From: Pipra filicauda | Taxonomy: Eukaryota > Chordata > Aves > Passeriformes > Pipridae | Assembly (NCBI RefSeq): GCF_003945595.2 | Contig: NW_024104349.1 | Coordinates: 930,001-994,000, forward strand | Reading direction: 5' to 3' | Length of the DNA stretch: 64,000 nucleotides | Part shown: positions 33,401 to 43,825 of the stretch, one piece after another | Numbering within the stretch: the stretch's first letter is position 1 | How the letters are laid out: each line of letters begins with the position of its first letter | The notes under the pieces: generated by a model | Databases searched by the model: none | Told to the model about the DNA's origin: nothing | What the model saw: only the letters and a program-made list of their open reading frames with translations | Made by a program: the position numbers and the translations under genes

Positions 33401-36400
33401 TACACCCTGTTTTCACCCTGAATCCAAGCCCTTTGACAATGGTCACATTTAAAGAAAGCAAAAGAACACATTGCACAATAGTCTTTATCCCAACAAGCAC
33501 AGTTTCCAAACTGCGGGAAACAGTATCTCACATATCTCTGAAGAAGAAGATCAAATCTTTCCACAGGGAATTCAAAAGCTATGACCAGGACCATAACAAA
33601 TCCATCTTTGCATTTAATTTAACAAGTTACAAATTCCTTTGTTGAATGCTGATTTACAAATACTGTTGAGAGCCCTTTTGATAATTTAGAATATTATATT
33701 TCTTTCTGAAATCAATGAAGGCATCAACAGAGGAAAAGAGATGAAGGTTTTCTACCACCTAAGCTCACCCCTAAATAGGGTTCTTGCAGTTTCTGCATTA
33801 TTCTCATACTGAAGCATGGAATCCCTACTTTTCAGGTGAGCTCCAGGAATTTTCCAAAATCTCCCAGCTTTTGGTCCAGATAGACACTGACTGTAGCCTC
33901 ATTCCAAACCAGAATAAAATTTGGCTACACACCTTCATTCCAGAGACAGACAAGATACACAGGCCACAAGAAGACACAACAAAAGAACTAGTCCATGAAT
34001 CATAAATCAGAGTAGACCCAGCTGCTATTATTCATTGTCAGAAAGTGTTAAACAAGGATCTGCATTTTTTACATTAAAAAATAAAAAAGATTCTGAATAT
34101 TAAAATAGTTTCAATCCACGGTTTGTAAATAACTCCATCAGTTTTATTCTAGTGGGTCAACATGCAAGTACATACCTGAAAATTAATCATATCCCAAAAT
34201 CCATCCAGGTCTGTACACTTTGTTTCTTTTTCACCTTGTTTAAATTCACAATTATCAACCAGCCCTTCAAACTGTTTGAACCTTTCTTCTATCAGCAGTC
34301 TTGTCTGACCAATTGTGGTGTGAATCAGGTCTTTAGCTTTAGCAACAGGAAAAAAAAAAAAGAGCATCTTGGAATAATCCCTCCTTTCACAATTGATTTA
34401 AATCAAGTATTTTAAGAGTCTGGAATTTGTTTGTGGTTTGAACTATGTTCCTCTATTGCAAACCTGCAGTATAATTCAGATGGAGCATCCCTACCCACTG
34501 ACCTGGTCTAAACTTGCTTCTTTCAAAAAAATCTCTAAGCATTAATGAGTCACCTTCATTTTCCCAGATAAGGGCACTTATTCTGCGTTAAAAACTAATC
34601 TTATTTAAAAAAAAAAAATCAGCTTGGTTAGAGTTCATGCATTTAAATACACTCCAAACTGACAACAGAACAACTGTTTTGATATGCACTTTGTTCACGT
34701 CATCAATCACCATCACATCACGTGCTACACAAATTTTAGCAGTAGCAGACCATGACTTTTTGTCTCGAGGCAGACACAGCTCTAAACTTCATCCAATACA
34801 GCTTTTATTAAGTGCTGCAGACAGTGCTATTTATCAAGTAACAGACACATGTACTTCCCTCTGTCCCCTTCAGTTCCCACAACACCCCTTTTAGGGCCTA
34901 TTGCAGCTCACTCTTACCATCCTCTGGAATGTCCAGCTCGAGGTTTCCATCCCACTGGAGGCACTGAGAGAGCAGCCTCTCTGTCTGAGTCCGAAGAATG
35001 TTTCTGAAAATAAAGGGATACAGAAAAAACAACGTTTTGGAGAATTTCCTGATTTGTGGCTGTTAATGGTGACTATCCTTTTGCTTTCAGAGAAGCCACA
35101 GTCTTTGAGCAGAAGTCATTAGATTGCTTTATTTTGCTGACTGGCTCAGAGGTAATTTCTTTTTTTACTGTTCCTTTGGACAAGGTGTTAAGTCTCCAGA
35201 ATTTTCTATTCTTTCCTTGCACTAACAGTACAAAAGGGAAGACAAGAAGGTGTGCCTGCTCAGGTCACTGCTGACAGACACCCATCACCACTAAATCAAG
35301 CTGATCTTTACAAGCTGTCTCGTTACTCCTGTTAAGGACCTTCAAATGGACATCAGGGAAGTGAAACAAGTGAACCCAAACCTGAAATAGGGCACATCGT
35401 GCTCTTGCTCTCCTGTATCATCTGACTTCCCTTCAAGTGCTGTTGAGACAGGAGTTGTTTCATTTGATCTCTGAGTGGAAGTTTTCTCATCTGATTCACC
35501 TGCTGAAAAATAAGGAAGGAATTTATTCAGAATCCAGTGATAATTAAAAACATTGGAACAAAAAAACTAAGCGTGAGCTTCCCTACCTTCTTCTCCTTCC
35601 AAACTTGTGGTCATTTGCTTTTCTTGAATGCCTCTAACAGAAGGTAGAATTCGACTTCTTAAATTAGGATTTTGTGCTTTAGTTTCACTGGATTTTTCAT
35701 TTTTTTTGCTGCAAAGAAACAAAAGTACATTTAGAGCTAAGACACATTGAGAAGCTCGTATCAAATATGGCCAAATCCACCAAAATGCAGTTTAGAAGGC
35801 AATCCTCCACCCAACACTAGAGAATTCAAGCAAATCTTATTAAAATTAATAAATCTGTGCAGAGGGGTATAGGGCAGAGGCCCTGATAGCTGCTTCTAAA
35901 GCACGGACAGAATTAAGGATTATATCCATATTTGCTGCTGTATTAAGTCCACATTTAACCAGTGAGACCAACCATGATGATCAGGTGCTACAACCCCACA
36001 ACAGCTTGTTCCACAGTGAAGCTCACACAAATCTTTTCTCGTGTCAACACACAGAGAGGTTGACTTGCATTTTAGGCCCCTTAGGAAGAAAAAAAAAAAA
36101 TCTTACACTGGAGATTTTGAGAAATTCCAGAAAGCAGTGGGTGTCAAGAAAGCCTTTGCACTTGAAGGAGTCATGGGTTTAACTTTGTAGTTCGCTAATT
36201 CGCTCGGTGGCTGAAACACAAAGTTCCCGGGTGCAAAAGAGCACGTTTTGGGTCTCCCTGGAGCAGAATTGTTGTTTTCCACTGAGGTTTTTTCTTGCTC
36301 CAGTTCTACTGGTGTTGAATGTTTGGAATCAGCTGCAGGACCTTTCGCCCCTGGATCCACCTGAGCATTTTTCTCCGCTTCACGTTTAGAAGGAATTACC

Positions 36401-39400
36401 TGTAACAGCATAAATAGACAAATCAAATTATCACATCAATCGTTTGCTATAGGAAATTATAACATGAATTATAACATGACTGTCTGAAAGCCATCAAGAA
36501 GGGAACAGTTTCAGGTAGGTCACCTTCTACAACAGCACACCTCCACAGAAGTGAAGATTTACCAACATTTTTGACACCTGCAAATCATTCTAGAGACAGG
36601 AGTAGCACTTCTCTACAAGGAATGCAACAATCCACTCAAGGGGCTAAAGCAGAACAACCTCACCTACCAAAACAATAATTACAATTAGCAAATGCTTGCT
36701 CCCACTGCTAAAAAAAATGCTTTAAGGTGATAAACTCCTCAAGAGGAGAATTACTGGCTCCAAATCCAACTAGCCTGTTGAATAATCACACTTTACCCAC
36801 ATACTGCAATCCAAAGGCTGAAAAACAAGCTGAAATAGGCTGATAGCTGAGGAATGCAGCCCAAGACAAGTGCAGTTGGGAACACAGAATGCCATTAGAG
36901 GAGAAAAAAATTAAACAGTAAGTTGAATCCACGTTCTTCTGAGATGTGTGGACAGACAGTCACACAGAACACACTTCTGAGACACCCAATTGAGAGACTG
37001 GTAGCCCAAACCAGCCAAAAGAACTTTGTTTCTGAAGAAAATAGGCATCTTCAATCCATTGAAAGTCTTGTTTTACTTCAGTGACCTCTGGTAGGAATTT
37101 AAACCTTGAATTCTGCTTTGAACACACTTTTTCAGAGGAGATGACTTTGTGGTTGCAGCAAGTTTACCAACTGGCAGGGACTCCTGCCTGGGAAGAGGTA
37201 CTTGTCTAAGGAAGATATAAGTGCTCTTACCTCCTGTTTGTGTGTGATTGCACAATTTCAAGAGAACACTAGAGCACACACAGGTGCAGTTATGGAAACA
37301 GGAACAGAGATGGGACATGTGAGAGGGAACAGTGGAGTGCAAGGAAGGAGAAAAATCATTGATAGAGGCAGAAACATTGTCATAGTGATGACACCAGGAA
37401 CCACAATGACTGCCTTGAGTTATAAATCTTGTCTGCCTTGCAGAGAATAGCATTTCAGCTTTATTTTTTGGTGGTTCAAAACCTAAAAATGTGTTTATTT
37501 CTTAGCTTCTAGAGTCTCAGACTGTTACCCAAGAAGGAAAGGATTCAAGGCATGCTTCAAAAAGGAATCAACTGCACAAAATTCACAACTGCTTGATTAA
37601 ATCAGCAAGAGAGTCTTTTTTTTTTTTTACTAGTTAAAACATCGAATGTGAGATATGCCATGTAAGAACTTGTCTATTTTAAATCATTGTCCAGATCTTG
37701 ATTAGTAGTCAAGTCATTCATCAATCACATCCACATACATGGTGGGATTCTTGGCATTGTGCTGTGCAGGGCCAGGAGATGGACTCTGATGATCCCTGTG
37801 GGTCCCTCCCAACTGATGGTACTCTATAATTCTATATAAGCACTAAATTTGAGCTTAATTTTCAAAATATGGCAGTATAAATACATACAGCTTCTTCCCA
37901 AAATCTAGCTTATTAGTGAATTTATTACGTCTATGCTTGAACATTTACTTCAGCTACAGTGACACTGACTGTTATTGGCTCTTAAATCAGTTTTACTGCT
38001 TTTCCATTTCAGATATTAAACAACCTACCTTCGTGGTATCAGGTCTGACAGCTTGCTTCTGCTTCCCTACATTTGTTGTCTTTCTCTGTGACTGGTTACC
38101 TAGAACAAGAGAAACTCCCAGAGGTCAAAAAGGCACCTGATTAAGGTAAATCTTCCACCAAAAGACTGCCATAAAAATCCAATTGCTAAAGACAGGGAGA
38201 GATTGCTTTTCTTCTTAAGTGGGAGGTGGCTGGAGGGAAGAAAGAACATTGCAAAAGTTCATTCAAAAGAAAACCTGGCCCAGGATTTAATAGTCTAGTA
38301 ATAGAGATGCATCATCAAGAAAGGCAAACATTTATTAAGTCATTAGTCTTTAGATGTTGTCATATACTAAATATAAAAGTTACTTTATTTCCTCAAAGGT
38401 TGAAGAGAGAATGTCAGGCCAATTCAAGCTCAGATTTTTAATTTCTATATGGATTTCTGTTGGTGAATTAAATTCTAGTAAACAGGCAAACATGGACAAA
38501 GAGCAATTCCTGACCTGAGGAACAAAGGCTCTCCTCTCACCCAGAGGTATCTGTTCCTGATCCCACATTTAATAATCATATGCTCATAAACAGCAATACA
38601 CCAAAGTGGCAAATCTTGACCAGTTTTGGCTTTGTTCTGTGAGTCTGTAATTACCATGGGGACACTGATGCTCCACAGTGATGGATTTTATGGGAAACTG
38701 TCCAATGCTGGTTTCAACATCTTGGTTTAAATATTGGAAGAGAGTTCCAGATGACAGTCTAAGTGATAGACTGTTCAGTCCTTTTCTTACATGACAATTT
38801 GGCAAGATTTAGGCACAGCCTAAGTACAGTTGAGCCACACAACTCAGTGCCTCACTTACCTGCAGTAGCAGCAGTAGCTGTTGGTTTCAGCACCTGCCTG
38901 GCTGCAGAGGCAGCTGCTCTGGTGATCCTCACATTTGAGGCTGGCTGGGCTGCAGTCTGCAACACTGTAAGAGACAATAATTCCAGAGGTTTCAGGAAGC
39001 TGCACTCAAGTAATAACTGAAAGTTCAAATTTTGAAGAAATCAGAAAAGTGCACAAGTAATTATCAGTTGCATTGGTTTGCCAGAATGAGCAGGGCTGGG
39101 GGTTTTTGTCCTTCTCCACGTTCCCTGCAATCAGAGTCAATGCCATCCCTGTTGTACAGATGAAGCTTTCTAGAACAATACCTTTGCCATGGTTATTTGC
39201 ACAGCTGGAAGCTTAAGCAAACCATCAGTGTAACAAAGTGATGCCCTGGCTATTATACAACACATTTCCAAAGTCAGAATTTAATGTAAGCTAACAAAGC
39301 ATTCTTAAGACTAATTGCCTCTGAAATACTTTATAAAATATGAGAAGTTCATGCACCACATTACCCATCTTAATAATTTTCATCTTTGTATTTTAGTACT

Positions 39401-42400
39401 GTTTTTAATAGCCTTTAAAAATGACAGCATTTTCCTGCACAGAAAAATTTCATGGGGGCTCTCTATTCCATACTCTGCCTTCCTGCATTTGCCTGAAATC
39501 CAGTAGCCCCACTTGGTTACTGTTATTCATGTCTTTAATGTCCAGCTGCCATTCTGCAGAAGCTAAAATGACAAGTTGGGGAAAAAAATTACTAGATAAA
39601 TAATTATAACATTTGATTTATCAAACATTCACTTCACAAACGTTTTTATACTGGTGTTTCATAGAATCACAGAATGGTTTGAGCTGGAAGGGACATTAAA
39701 GATCATCTCGTTAAATACATATATTGCATATCCTTGATTCAGCACAAAAGGAATAATCAATTCTAGCGGATGACAATTTTTCCAAATTTAAACATTTTAA
39801 TTGTTATAACAAACAGTGATAATAGATCTTTTCAGTGTTCACTGAAGGCACTACTGAAATTTATTTAAATAAAGGTCTGCTGCTTGCTGACTTAATTAGA
39901 TTAATGATGTGAAAGTCATTTCACTCTGAATTAGTGAATATCTTGCATTAACATCAATATTCCACATGACTTGGCTGTATCTACTTAAGGCACAGATATC
40001 ACTGGGCTGTGAGGAAGAATTTCTAATCAAAGCTACTCCCCTAAAGGTGGCATGGATTTTTTTAGCTGTTCTTTCTTTAAGAAATATATTTAAGTGTCAC
40101 ACAGAAAGTGACAGAAACAGAAAGGACTGTTTCAAAACACAAAAATGTAAGATTGTACTTGTCGTTTTCTGAAGAAGACAATCACACATTCACTCAGTTG
40201 CCCTGGTGTGCACCAGCAGTTTGGGCTCCAGGCTCCAACATCTTATGCTGATGTGCTTTACCAGCAGGCTGTCCTTTTCCAAACCTTTTCCAATGCTGAA
40301 TTACACAAGTATTTTCACTGAGAGGTCTGACATCACTGTACAGATGCATCTGTCTTCAGTACAGACAGAAGACAGATCTTAGTGAAAATATTTACAGCTC
40401 ATACAAACAGCTATTTTTCAGGCTATCCACAATACCAAGGAAAAATAGTGCTTTCCTTATGTCAGCTACTTTCCAGATAAAGTCTCTTGCTCTTCTGTGA
40501 CAGCAGCAGTTGCTACCTGTGATATTCCTCTCAGAGGCAAACAGAAAGCTCTGCACAGCTCCAGGAGCTAAGGCAGCTGGCAATCATGCAATCCTACCCA
40601 CTGACCTGTTTCTTTTCCCTCTCCTGGGGTGAATAATCAGTAACCAGGAATGCCAGTACCCTGCATTCCATTCCCCCCAGCCTATGGAGGCAACAAGCAC
40701 ATGAGATCCCTGGATGATCTGCCAGCTGCCACCCTTGTCACAGCTGGTAGGAATGGCCATCCTCGAAAACTCCTCATTTCCTACACCCAAAACCAAACCA
40801 GCAGCATCCTTTCACAGGCTCAGATGTAGGGATCATGCTACTTCCACACCTTTCTCTTTCTCAGCCCCTTTGGCTGTGCCCATCTGTTTACGTCCTGCTT
40901 GTGTGGGGCGCGCGCTCTGCCCGTGGGCACTGACCTACAAGGAAAAAAAAACAAACAACATTCCTTCATGAAATATCAGATTTCCAGAAATTCAGCAGCC
41001 CAATTTCCTTCCTCATCTCTCTATTCTAGCTCACAGTAAAACAGGAAGTCAAATAATTTGGCACAGAGGGCTTTAAAAGGCAAAGAGACACTATTGATAA
41101 CTAAACCAGATTGGTTTAGACATGTGTTAACATCCATTATCCAACTAGTTAAGAAATTGTCAGAAAAAGAATGAAGAAAAATATTTAAAATATTTATTAT
41201 GAGATGAAGTGCCAATTACTGCCACATCTCAGTACACATTGTGTTTCAAAAATCAATTTAAAAAAAAAATAAATCAATATTAACTCAGTTGTCCCTTTGT
41301 AAAGTTATGGCTGGAATTCCTTCAAATACACTGAAGTTTTGTAAGGCAAGATTCAAAATGCAGCTTCTTTTACAGATTCCTGCTGGTGAAATTCCTCGCC
41401 AGAACCCACTTTTTTTATAAAATTAATAGCACAAGGGACTGCCATGCTTCACAGTAAAAATAAAAATTACTTTAGTGCTGGCATGTGTGAAGAATTAACT
41501 GATTCTTACAATCTGTGTTCGTGACAGTTTGTGCATTCAAGGGGGATTGCACTGGGTTCCCCAAGCCAAAACCAAAGTCTGTAACTTCAGTCTCATCACC
41601 ACCTCTACACATTTGCAGTCCTTGCTGGCTACAGTATCTTGAAAAATTTGATTGAAAAACTGATCCAGAACTTGTAAAGATACAACCCTAAGTTATGGTC
41701 TGAAATGGCATGCTTCTCTCTAAATTTATTCACTGAGGTTTATATATATATATATATATATAAAAATCAAACCGTAGAGGACTTAGGTGCTGTTGGTATC
41801 AGAGTTGGTATCAGAGATTTTCCTTCTTGGATCTTGGCCCTTGATCGTGTCATCCTTCCAGAGAAAGCAGGAGCTGCCTGGAAACAGCCCCAGGGAAACA
41901 AGGGTTAATATACTCCTTTCCCCTCTCATCACTGTGAGAGTGAGCAAGAGGCATAAACATGGAAAAAACAATATGTCCATGCAAAATGGGTCAAGTGTGT
42001 AACCTGAAAAACTTTCAAAGTCAAGTGGACTAGAGAGGAGCAAGTTACTAGTTCTAAAATAAATTAGTTGTTTCATTTGTGGATGAATCATTCCAGTTTT
42101 TGAACTGAACAGAGTCATAAATACAAAAACCCACATATTGCTAGTATTTCTGGTTTTGTTTTAAAAAAATGAGCCAAATGACTCCTTCATTGTTCCTTCT
42201 CATAACAGAAATATCAGTGAAGCACTTTCAAAACAAACTGTTTATTTGGAATAGCCCACAGATTTTGTACACAAGCAGAAGTTCCAGCAGAGTTTACCGA
42301 TGTAATTAACTCAGATATTAAATATTACTCTTCTCACCTTCTCTTTTGGCTTTGCTACCGCTGGATCCTCAGGTGCAAGTGCAAGAAACCCAGGTGCAGC

Positions 42401-43816
42401 TGGTTTGTACAACCCAACTTTGAACACTCCCTTCTTGGCTTTCTCCCTCTGCTCCACCAGCTTGCGAAGCTCCTTCTGTTCTTTGTAGCGCTGGAGCATC
42501 TCCCTGCGCTCGTTCATCCTCTTGGTGGCTGCACTTACAGGTTGTTCTGGAGCAAAGAGGGAAGGCAGACGAGTCTTAAAACCATGAAGGTATTTTTGAG
42601 CCAACAATAAGCAAGTCAGGAACTCGCGATAAATTTTTCCAAGCTGGAAGAGGAACATCTTAAGTCAAAGAGCAGAAAACTGTCTGGAGTCTCTGAATTT
42701 TTTGAACTTTAGGTCAGCTTTGGATACTGAAGTCTGTCTCTGGCTGAGAATAAATGAGGCAGAAATTATATGAAATAGTAAAATCTTAAGATGATGCCAA
42801 ACTTGAATTTTACGCCTACCTGAAAAATTGATATCCACTTAAAGCTGAAATTTATTAAAGATAAATTTATTAAATTTCATACTTGATATTATTAAATACA
42901 AACTGCACTTATCTACCAATAAGGGACTATCCCCCAATAATCTTCTGTTATCAAAATATCGAAGGTAAAAATATTTTTAAAGAACTCTGTTAACTTTTTT
43001 AAAGATTAACTTAATTTCTTAGAACACAAGCATTCAGGAGAGCCAGGGAGGCAAAATTCAGTATATATGCAGGCCCGATTTTCTGAGGGGAAAGAGGAGT
43101 TGTCAAAACCTAGCGATTTTTAAAATAAAAAAATTATGCTATGCATTTACCCATTACTAATTGTATATATAATTATAACGTACAATTGCCCATTTCTAAG
43201 CACAGTTCAAGGACGTGACAGACACCAGCTGTACGTTAAATGAGATTTTAGGTCAGAGCTTTTCACATCTTGAAGGACAAAGCAATCATTAAGAGACTTC
43301 CCACTGAGTATTAATAGCAAAATGCATTTTTCCTTTAGCTGCTCCAGCCAAATCAGAGTAAAACCTCACTCGCACCACCAGAGCAGGGAAGAGGATACAC
43401 CTGTATCAAGATTTTATTTTCTTGATTTTAACAGTTGGAAGGACTGGTAGTCACAGGGTTTTAAATCTTAAACCTTTTCTTCAAATTAAAATGTTGACTG
43501 CAACTAGGTCCGTTTGATAATGTTATTAAATCAACTTAAAGACATTTTTAACAAAGGTCTATAACGAGCCTTTACTTTGTTTTACGCCGCTGCTCTCTTG
43601 GGAGCACGTTTCCCTTGTTTCCTTGAGTTCAGAAATTCCCTTCTCTTTGGAGGGCTGAACATTGAGATCTGCCAGCCCGAACTGCCGGCCCTTCTCAAAC
43701 TGCTTGTGCCTGTTCTCCTTCTGAAGGGTCGATCTCCTGCGGGCAACTTTGGCTCTCAGGGCTTCCGTGCTCAAATCCCTCTTGTATCGACTGGCAAACT
43801 GGGAGGTAGCAGCCAT
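27355..43816 (-). CDS. DLGAP5: DLG-associated protein 5 (HURP), 18 coding exons, 844 aa
   Basis: Eighteen exons on the minus strand join without a frame break into 2535 nt (844 aa plus stop). Human HURP is about 846 aa. HURP is a Ran-dependent, Aurora A-regulated protein that binds and stabilises kinetochore microtubules near chromosomes in mitosis. Visible features are a basic N-terminal microtubule-binding part, a KEN degron (K33-N35 in LQKENRHK), a second conserved block MLQRYKEQKELRKLVEQREK (about 96-115), and a GKAP homology region from VPYFRNIL (about 446) through QTRLLIEERFKQFEGLV and CTDLDGFWDM (520-529) to GFFRVESPVK (625-634). The acidic, Ser-rich C-terminus ends VFSPVVPSGDK. The start is the ATG at 43816, matching the family N-terminus SxFASRxxxDxST. 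The gene is intact, so it is presumably functional. Confidence 0.97.
27478..28152 (-). other. DLGAP5: DLGAP5 last intron
   Basis: 675 bp of AT-rich sequence with nothing recognised beyond its splice sites (donor gtaagc, acceptor cccacag). Confidence 0.8.
28153..28202 (-). CDS. DLGAP5: DLGAP5 coding exon 17 (residues 788-804)
   Basis: A 50-nt exon between tttttcag and gtaagc, encoding DVSCSDLTSNDRNPLDM in phase with its neighbours. It is the least conserved exon, supported mainly by splice sites and phase. Confidence 0.85.
28458..28623 (-). CDS. DLGAP5: DLGAP5 coding exon 16 (residues 733-787)
   Basis: Encodes VLENSSSESKAMDGMEEMEL and the conserved QDVAMCSPEK (human QDVLMSSPEK). Acceptor tttttcag, donor gtgcat. 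Confidence 0.95.
29713..29773 (-). CDS. DLGAP5: DLGAP5 coding exon 15 (residues 712-732)
   Basis: A 61-nt exon, SISMVAEEEICPVASRAEGDE, between ctcttccag and gtaagt. Too short for ORF-length methods; phase fits on both sides. Confidence 0.9.
30133..30355 (-). CDS. DLGAP5: DLGAP5 coding exon 14 (residues 638-711)
   Basis: Encodes LLSKTPHRSSQRAPGKQTTP and so on, rich in T/S-P sites (TPRSS, NTPSA, KTPPL) that are potential mitotic kinase targets. Acceptor tttttcag, donor gtaggc. Confidence 0.95.
30356..31359 (-). other. DLGAP5: DLGAP5 intron, about 1.0 kb
   Basis: AT-rich, no repeat or exon recognised. Confidence 0.8.
31360..31579 (-). CDS. DLGAP5: DLGAP5 coding exon 13 (residues 565-637), end of the GKAP region
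   Basis: Encodes an Ala/Arg-rich helix (AAARAAARSRLASVKAAMRE), then EKVVFEAGFFRVESPVK, which is almost identical to the human segment. Acceptor cattccag, donor gtgggt. Confidence 0.97.
31672..32031 (+). mobile_element. CR1 LINE 3' fragment in a DLGAP5 intron (antisense to the gene)
   Basis: 'ggaaaaaggaggctcaggggggg' through 'gaggtttagattggatattgggaaaaagttcttcactgaaaggg' to 'aacctcaacaattctatgcat'. It is well preserved and ends about 100 bp from the exon acceptor side of exon 13. Confidence 0.93.
32985..33077 (-). CDS. DLGAP5: DLGAP5 coding exon 12 (residues 534-564)
   Basis: 93 nt: IEDVNKKFDNLKKLQDNEWQ and so on, matching human IEDVIHKFNNLIKLEESGWQ. Acceptor ttccaatag, donor gtatga. Phase 0 at both ends. 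Confidence 0.96.
33078..34175 (-). other. DLGAP5: DLGAP5 intron, about 1.1 kb
   Basis: AT-rich with no recognised feature. The short open frames inside have no support. Confidence 0.8.
34176..34336 (-). CDS. DLGAP5: DLGAP5 coding exon 11 (residues 480-533), GKAP core
   Basis: Encodes AKDLIHTTIGQTRLLIEERF, KQFEGLVDNCEFKQGEKETK and CTDLDGFWDMINFQ. This is the most conserved stretch of the protein. The acceptor ends AAAG rather than CAG; the donor is gtatgt. Confidence 0.96.
34337..34917 (-). other. DLGAP5: DLGAP5 intron, about 0.6 kb
   Basis: Contains poly(A)/poly(T) runs and nothing else recognised. Confidence 0.8.
34918..35003 (-). CDS. DLGAP5: DLGAP5 coding exon 10 (residues 451-479)
   Basis: 86 nt: NILRTQTERLLSQCLQWDGN then LELDIPED. 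Human has NILQSETEKLTSHCFEWDRKLELDIPDD. Acceptor tattttcag, donor gtaaga. Confidence 0.96.
35382..35502 (-). CDS. DLGAP5: DLGAP5 coding exon 9 (residues 411-450)
   Basis: Encodes AGESDEKTSTQ and so on to EQEHDVPYF, with the Arg codon split at a weak donor, AG|gtttgg. The acceptor is a tandem NAGNAG (ttttcag-cag), so one Ala codon may be included or skipped. Confidence 0.93.
35587..35708 (-). CDS. DLGAP5: DLGAP5 coding exon 8 (residues 370-410)
   Basis: Encodes KKNEKSSETKAQNPNLRSRI and so on to MTTSLEGEE. Acceptor ctttgcag, donor gtaggg. Low conservation to human, but phase and splice sites fit. Confidence 0.92.
36107..36399 (-). CDS. DLGAP5: DLGAP5 coding exon 7 (residues 273-369)
   Basis: The largest coding exon, 293 nt. 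It carries TCSFAPGNFVFQPPSELANY then KVKPMTPSSAKAFLTP, matching human NSFAPKDFMFQPLDGLKTYQVTPMTPRSANAFLTP. Acceptor ttacag, donor gtaaga. Confidence 0.97.
36400..38028 (-). other. DLGAP5: DLGAP5 intron, about 1.6 kb
   Basis: Unique AT-rich DNA plus one CR1 tail (37741-37838). The open frame at 37073-37453 on the minus strand has no supported splice sites. Confidence 0.8.
37741..37838 (+). mobile_element. CR1 tail, diverged
   Basis: 'gtgctgtgcagggccaggagatggactctgatgatccctgtgggtccctcccaactgatggtactctataattctat' is a CR1 3' terminus of the 'gggtccctcccaact' subfamily. Confidence 0.85.
38029..38099 (-). CDS. DLGAP5: DLGAP5 coding exon 6 (residues 249-272)
   Basis: A 71-nt basic exon: NQSQRKTTNVGKQKQAVRPD then TTK. 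Acceptor tgttctag, donor gtaggt. Confidence 0.9.
38100..38859 (-). other. DLGAP5: DLGAP5 intron, about 0.76 kb
   Basis: Nothing recognised besides its splice sites. Confidence 0.8.
38860..38964 (-). CDS. DLGAP5: DLGAP5 coding exon 5 (residues 214-248)
   Basis: Encodes LQTAAQPASNVRITRAAASA then ARQVLKPTATAATA. It corresponds to human VVQPVMPTSLRMTRSATQAAKQVPRTV. Acceptor tcttacag, strong donor gtaagt. Confidence 0.94.
38965..40849 (-). other. DLGAP5: DLGAP5 intron, about 1.9 kb
   Basis: Contains one short reverse CR1 tail (39660-39712). The rest is unique AT-rich sequence with nothing recognised. Confidence 0.8.
39660..39712 (-). mobile_element. CR1 tail, reverse orientation
   Basis: 'catagaatcacagaatggtttgagctggaagggacattaaagatcatctcgtt' is a 53-bp severely truncated CR1 terminus. 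Confidence 0.88.
40850..40934 (-). CDS. DLGAP5: DLGAP5 coding exon 4 (residues 186-213)
   Basis: 85 nt: VSAHGQSARPTQAGRKQMGT then AKGAEKEK. It matches human IRPGPRQTSEKKVSDKEKK in position and character. Acceptor ccttgtag, donor gtgtgg. Confidence 0.9.
40935..41772 (-). other. DLGAP5: DLGAP5 intron, about 0.84 kb
   Basis: Contains a (TA)n run at 41740-41762 next to the upstream donor. A weak exon-like stretch near 41510-41560 was considered and rejected. Confidence 0.75.
41740..41762. repeat. (TA)n microsatellite
   Basis: About eleven TA dinucleotides, 10 bases from the weak donor of DLGAP5 coding exon 3. Likely length-polymorphic. Confidence 0.95.
41773..41877 (-). CDS. DLGAP5: DLGAP5 coding exon 3 (residues 151-185)
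   Basis: Encodes AAPAFSGRMTRSRAKIQEGK then SLIPTLIPTAPKSST. GRMTRSRAK matches human VRITRSKAK. Acceptor tttccag is fine; the only usable donor is weak (ACG|gtttga), but the reading frame stops right after it. LIPT is duplicated. Confidence 0.85.
41878..42337 (-). other. DLGAP5: DLGAP5 intron, about 0.46 kb
   Basis: Nothing recognised besides its splice sites. Confidence 0.8.
42338..42546 (-). CDS. DLGAP5: DLGAP5 coding exon 2 (residues 81-150)
   Basis: Encodes QPVSAATKRMNERREMLQRY, then KEQKELRKLVEQREKAKKGV and FKVGLYKPAAPGFL. It is nearly collinear with human KQMLQKYKEEKQLQKLKEQREKAKRGIFKVGRYRP and probably forms a coiled coil or basic helix. Acceptor gctccag, donor gtgaga. Confidence 0.97.
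42547..43575 (-). other. DLGAP5: DLGAP5 intron, about 1.0 kb
   Basis: AT-rich, no recognised feature. Confidence 0.8.
43576..43816 (-). CDS. DLGAP5: DLGAP5 coding exon 1 (residues 1-80) with start codon
   Basis: ATG at 43816-43814 begins MAATSQFASRYKRDLSTEAL and continues through LQKENRHKQFEKGRQFGLAD. The acceptor AG is at 43827-43826, so the exon carries 9 bases of UTR. It ends after ACAAA at donor gtaaag with one base of the next codon. Confidence 0.95.
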
Positions 43817-43825
43817 CCTGAGGAC

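Noticed and set aside
41505..41560. An extra DLGAP5 exon between coding exons 3 and 4 (acceptor-like gaacccag, donor-like gtaaga)
   Set aside because: In the required phase it contains a stop, and exons 3 and 4 already join in frame.
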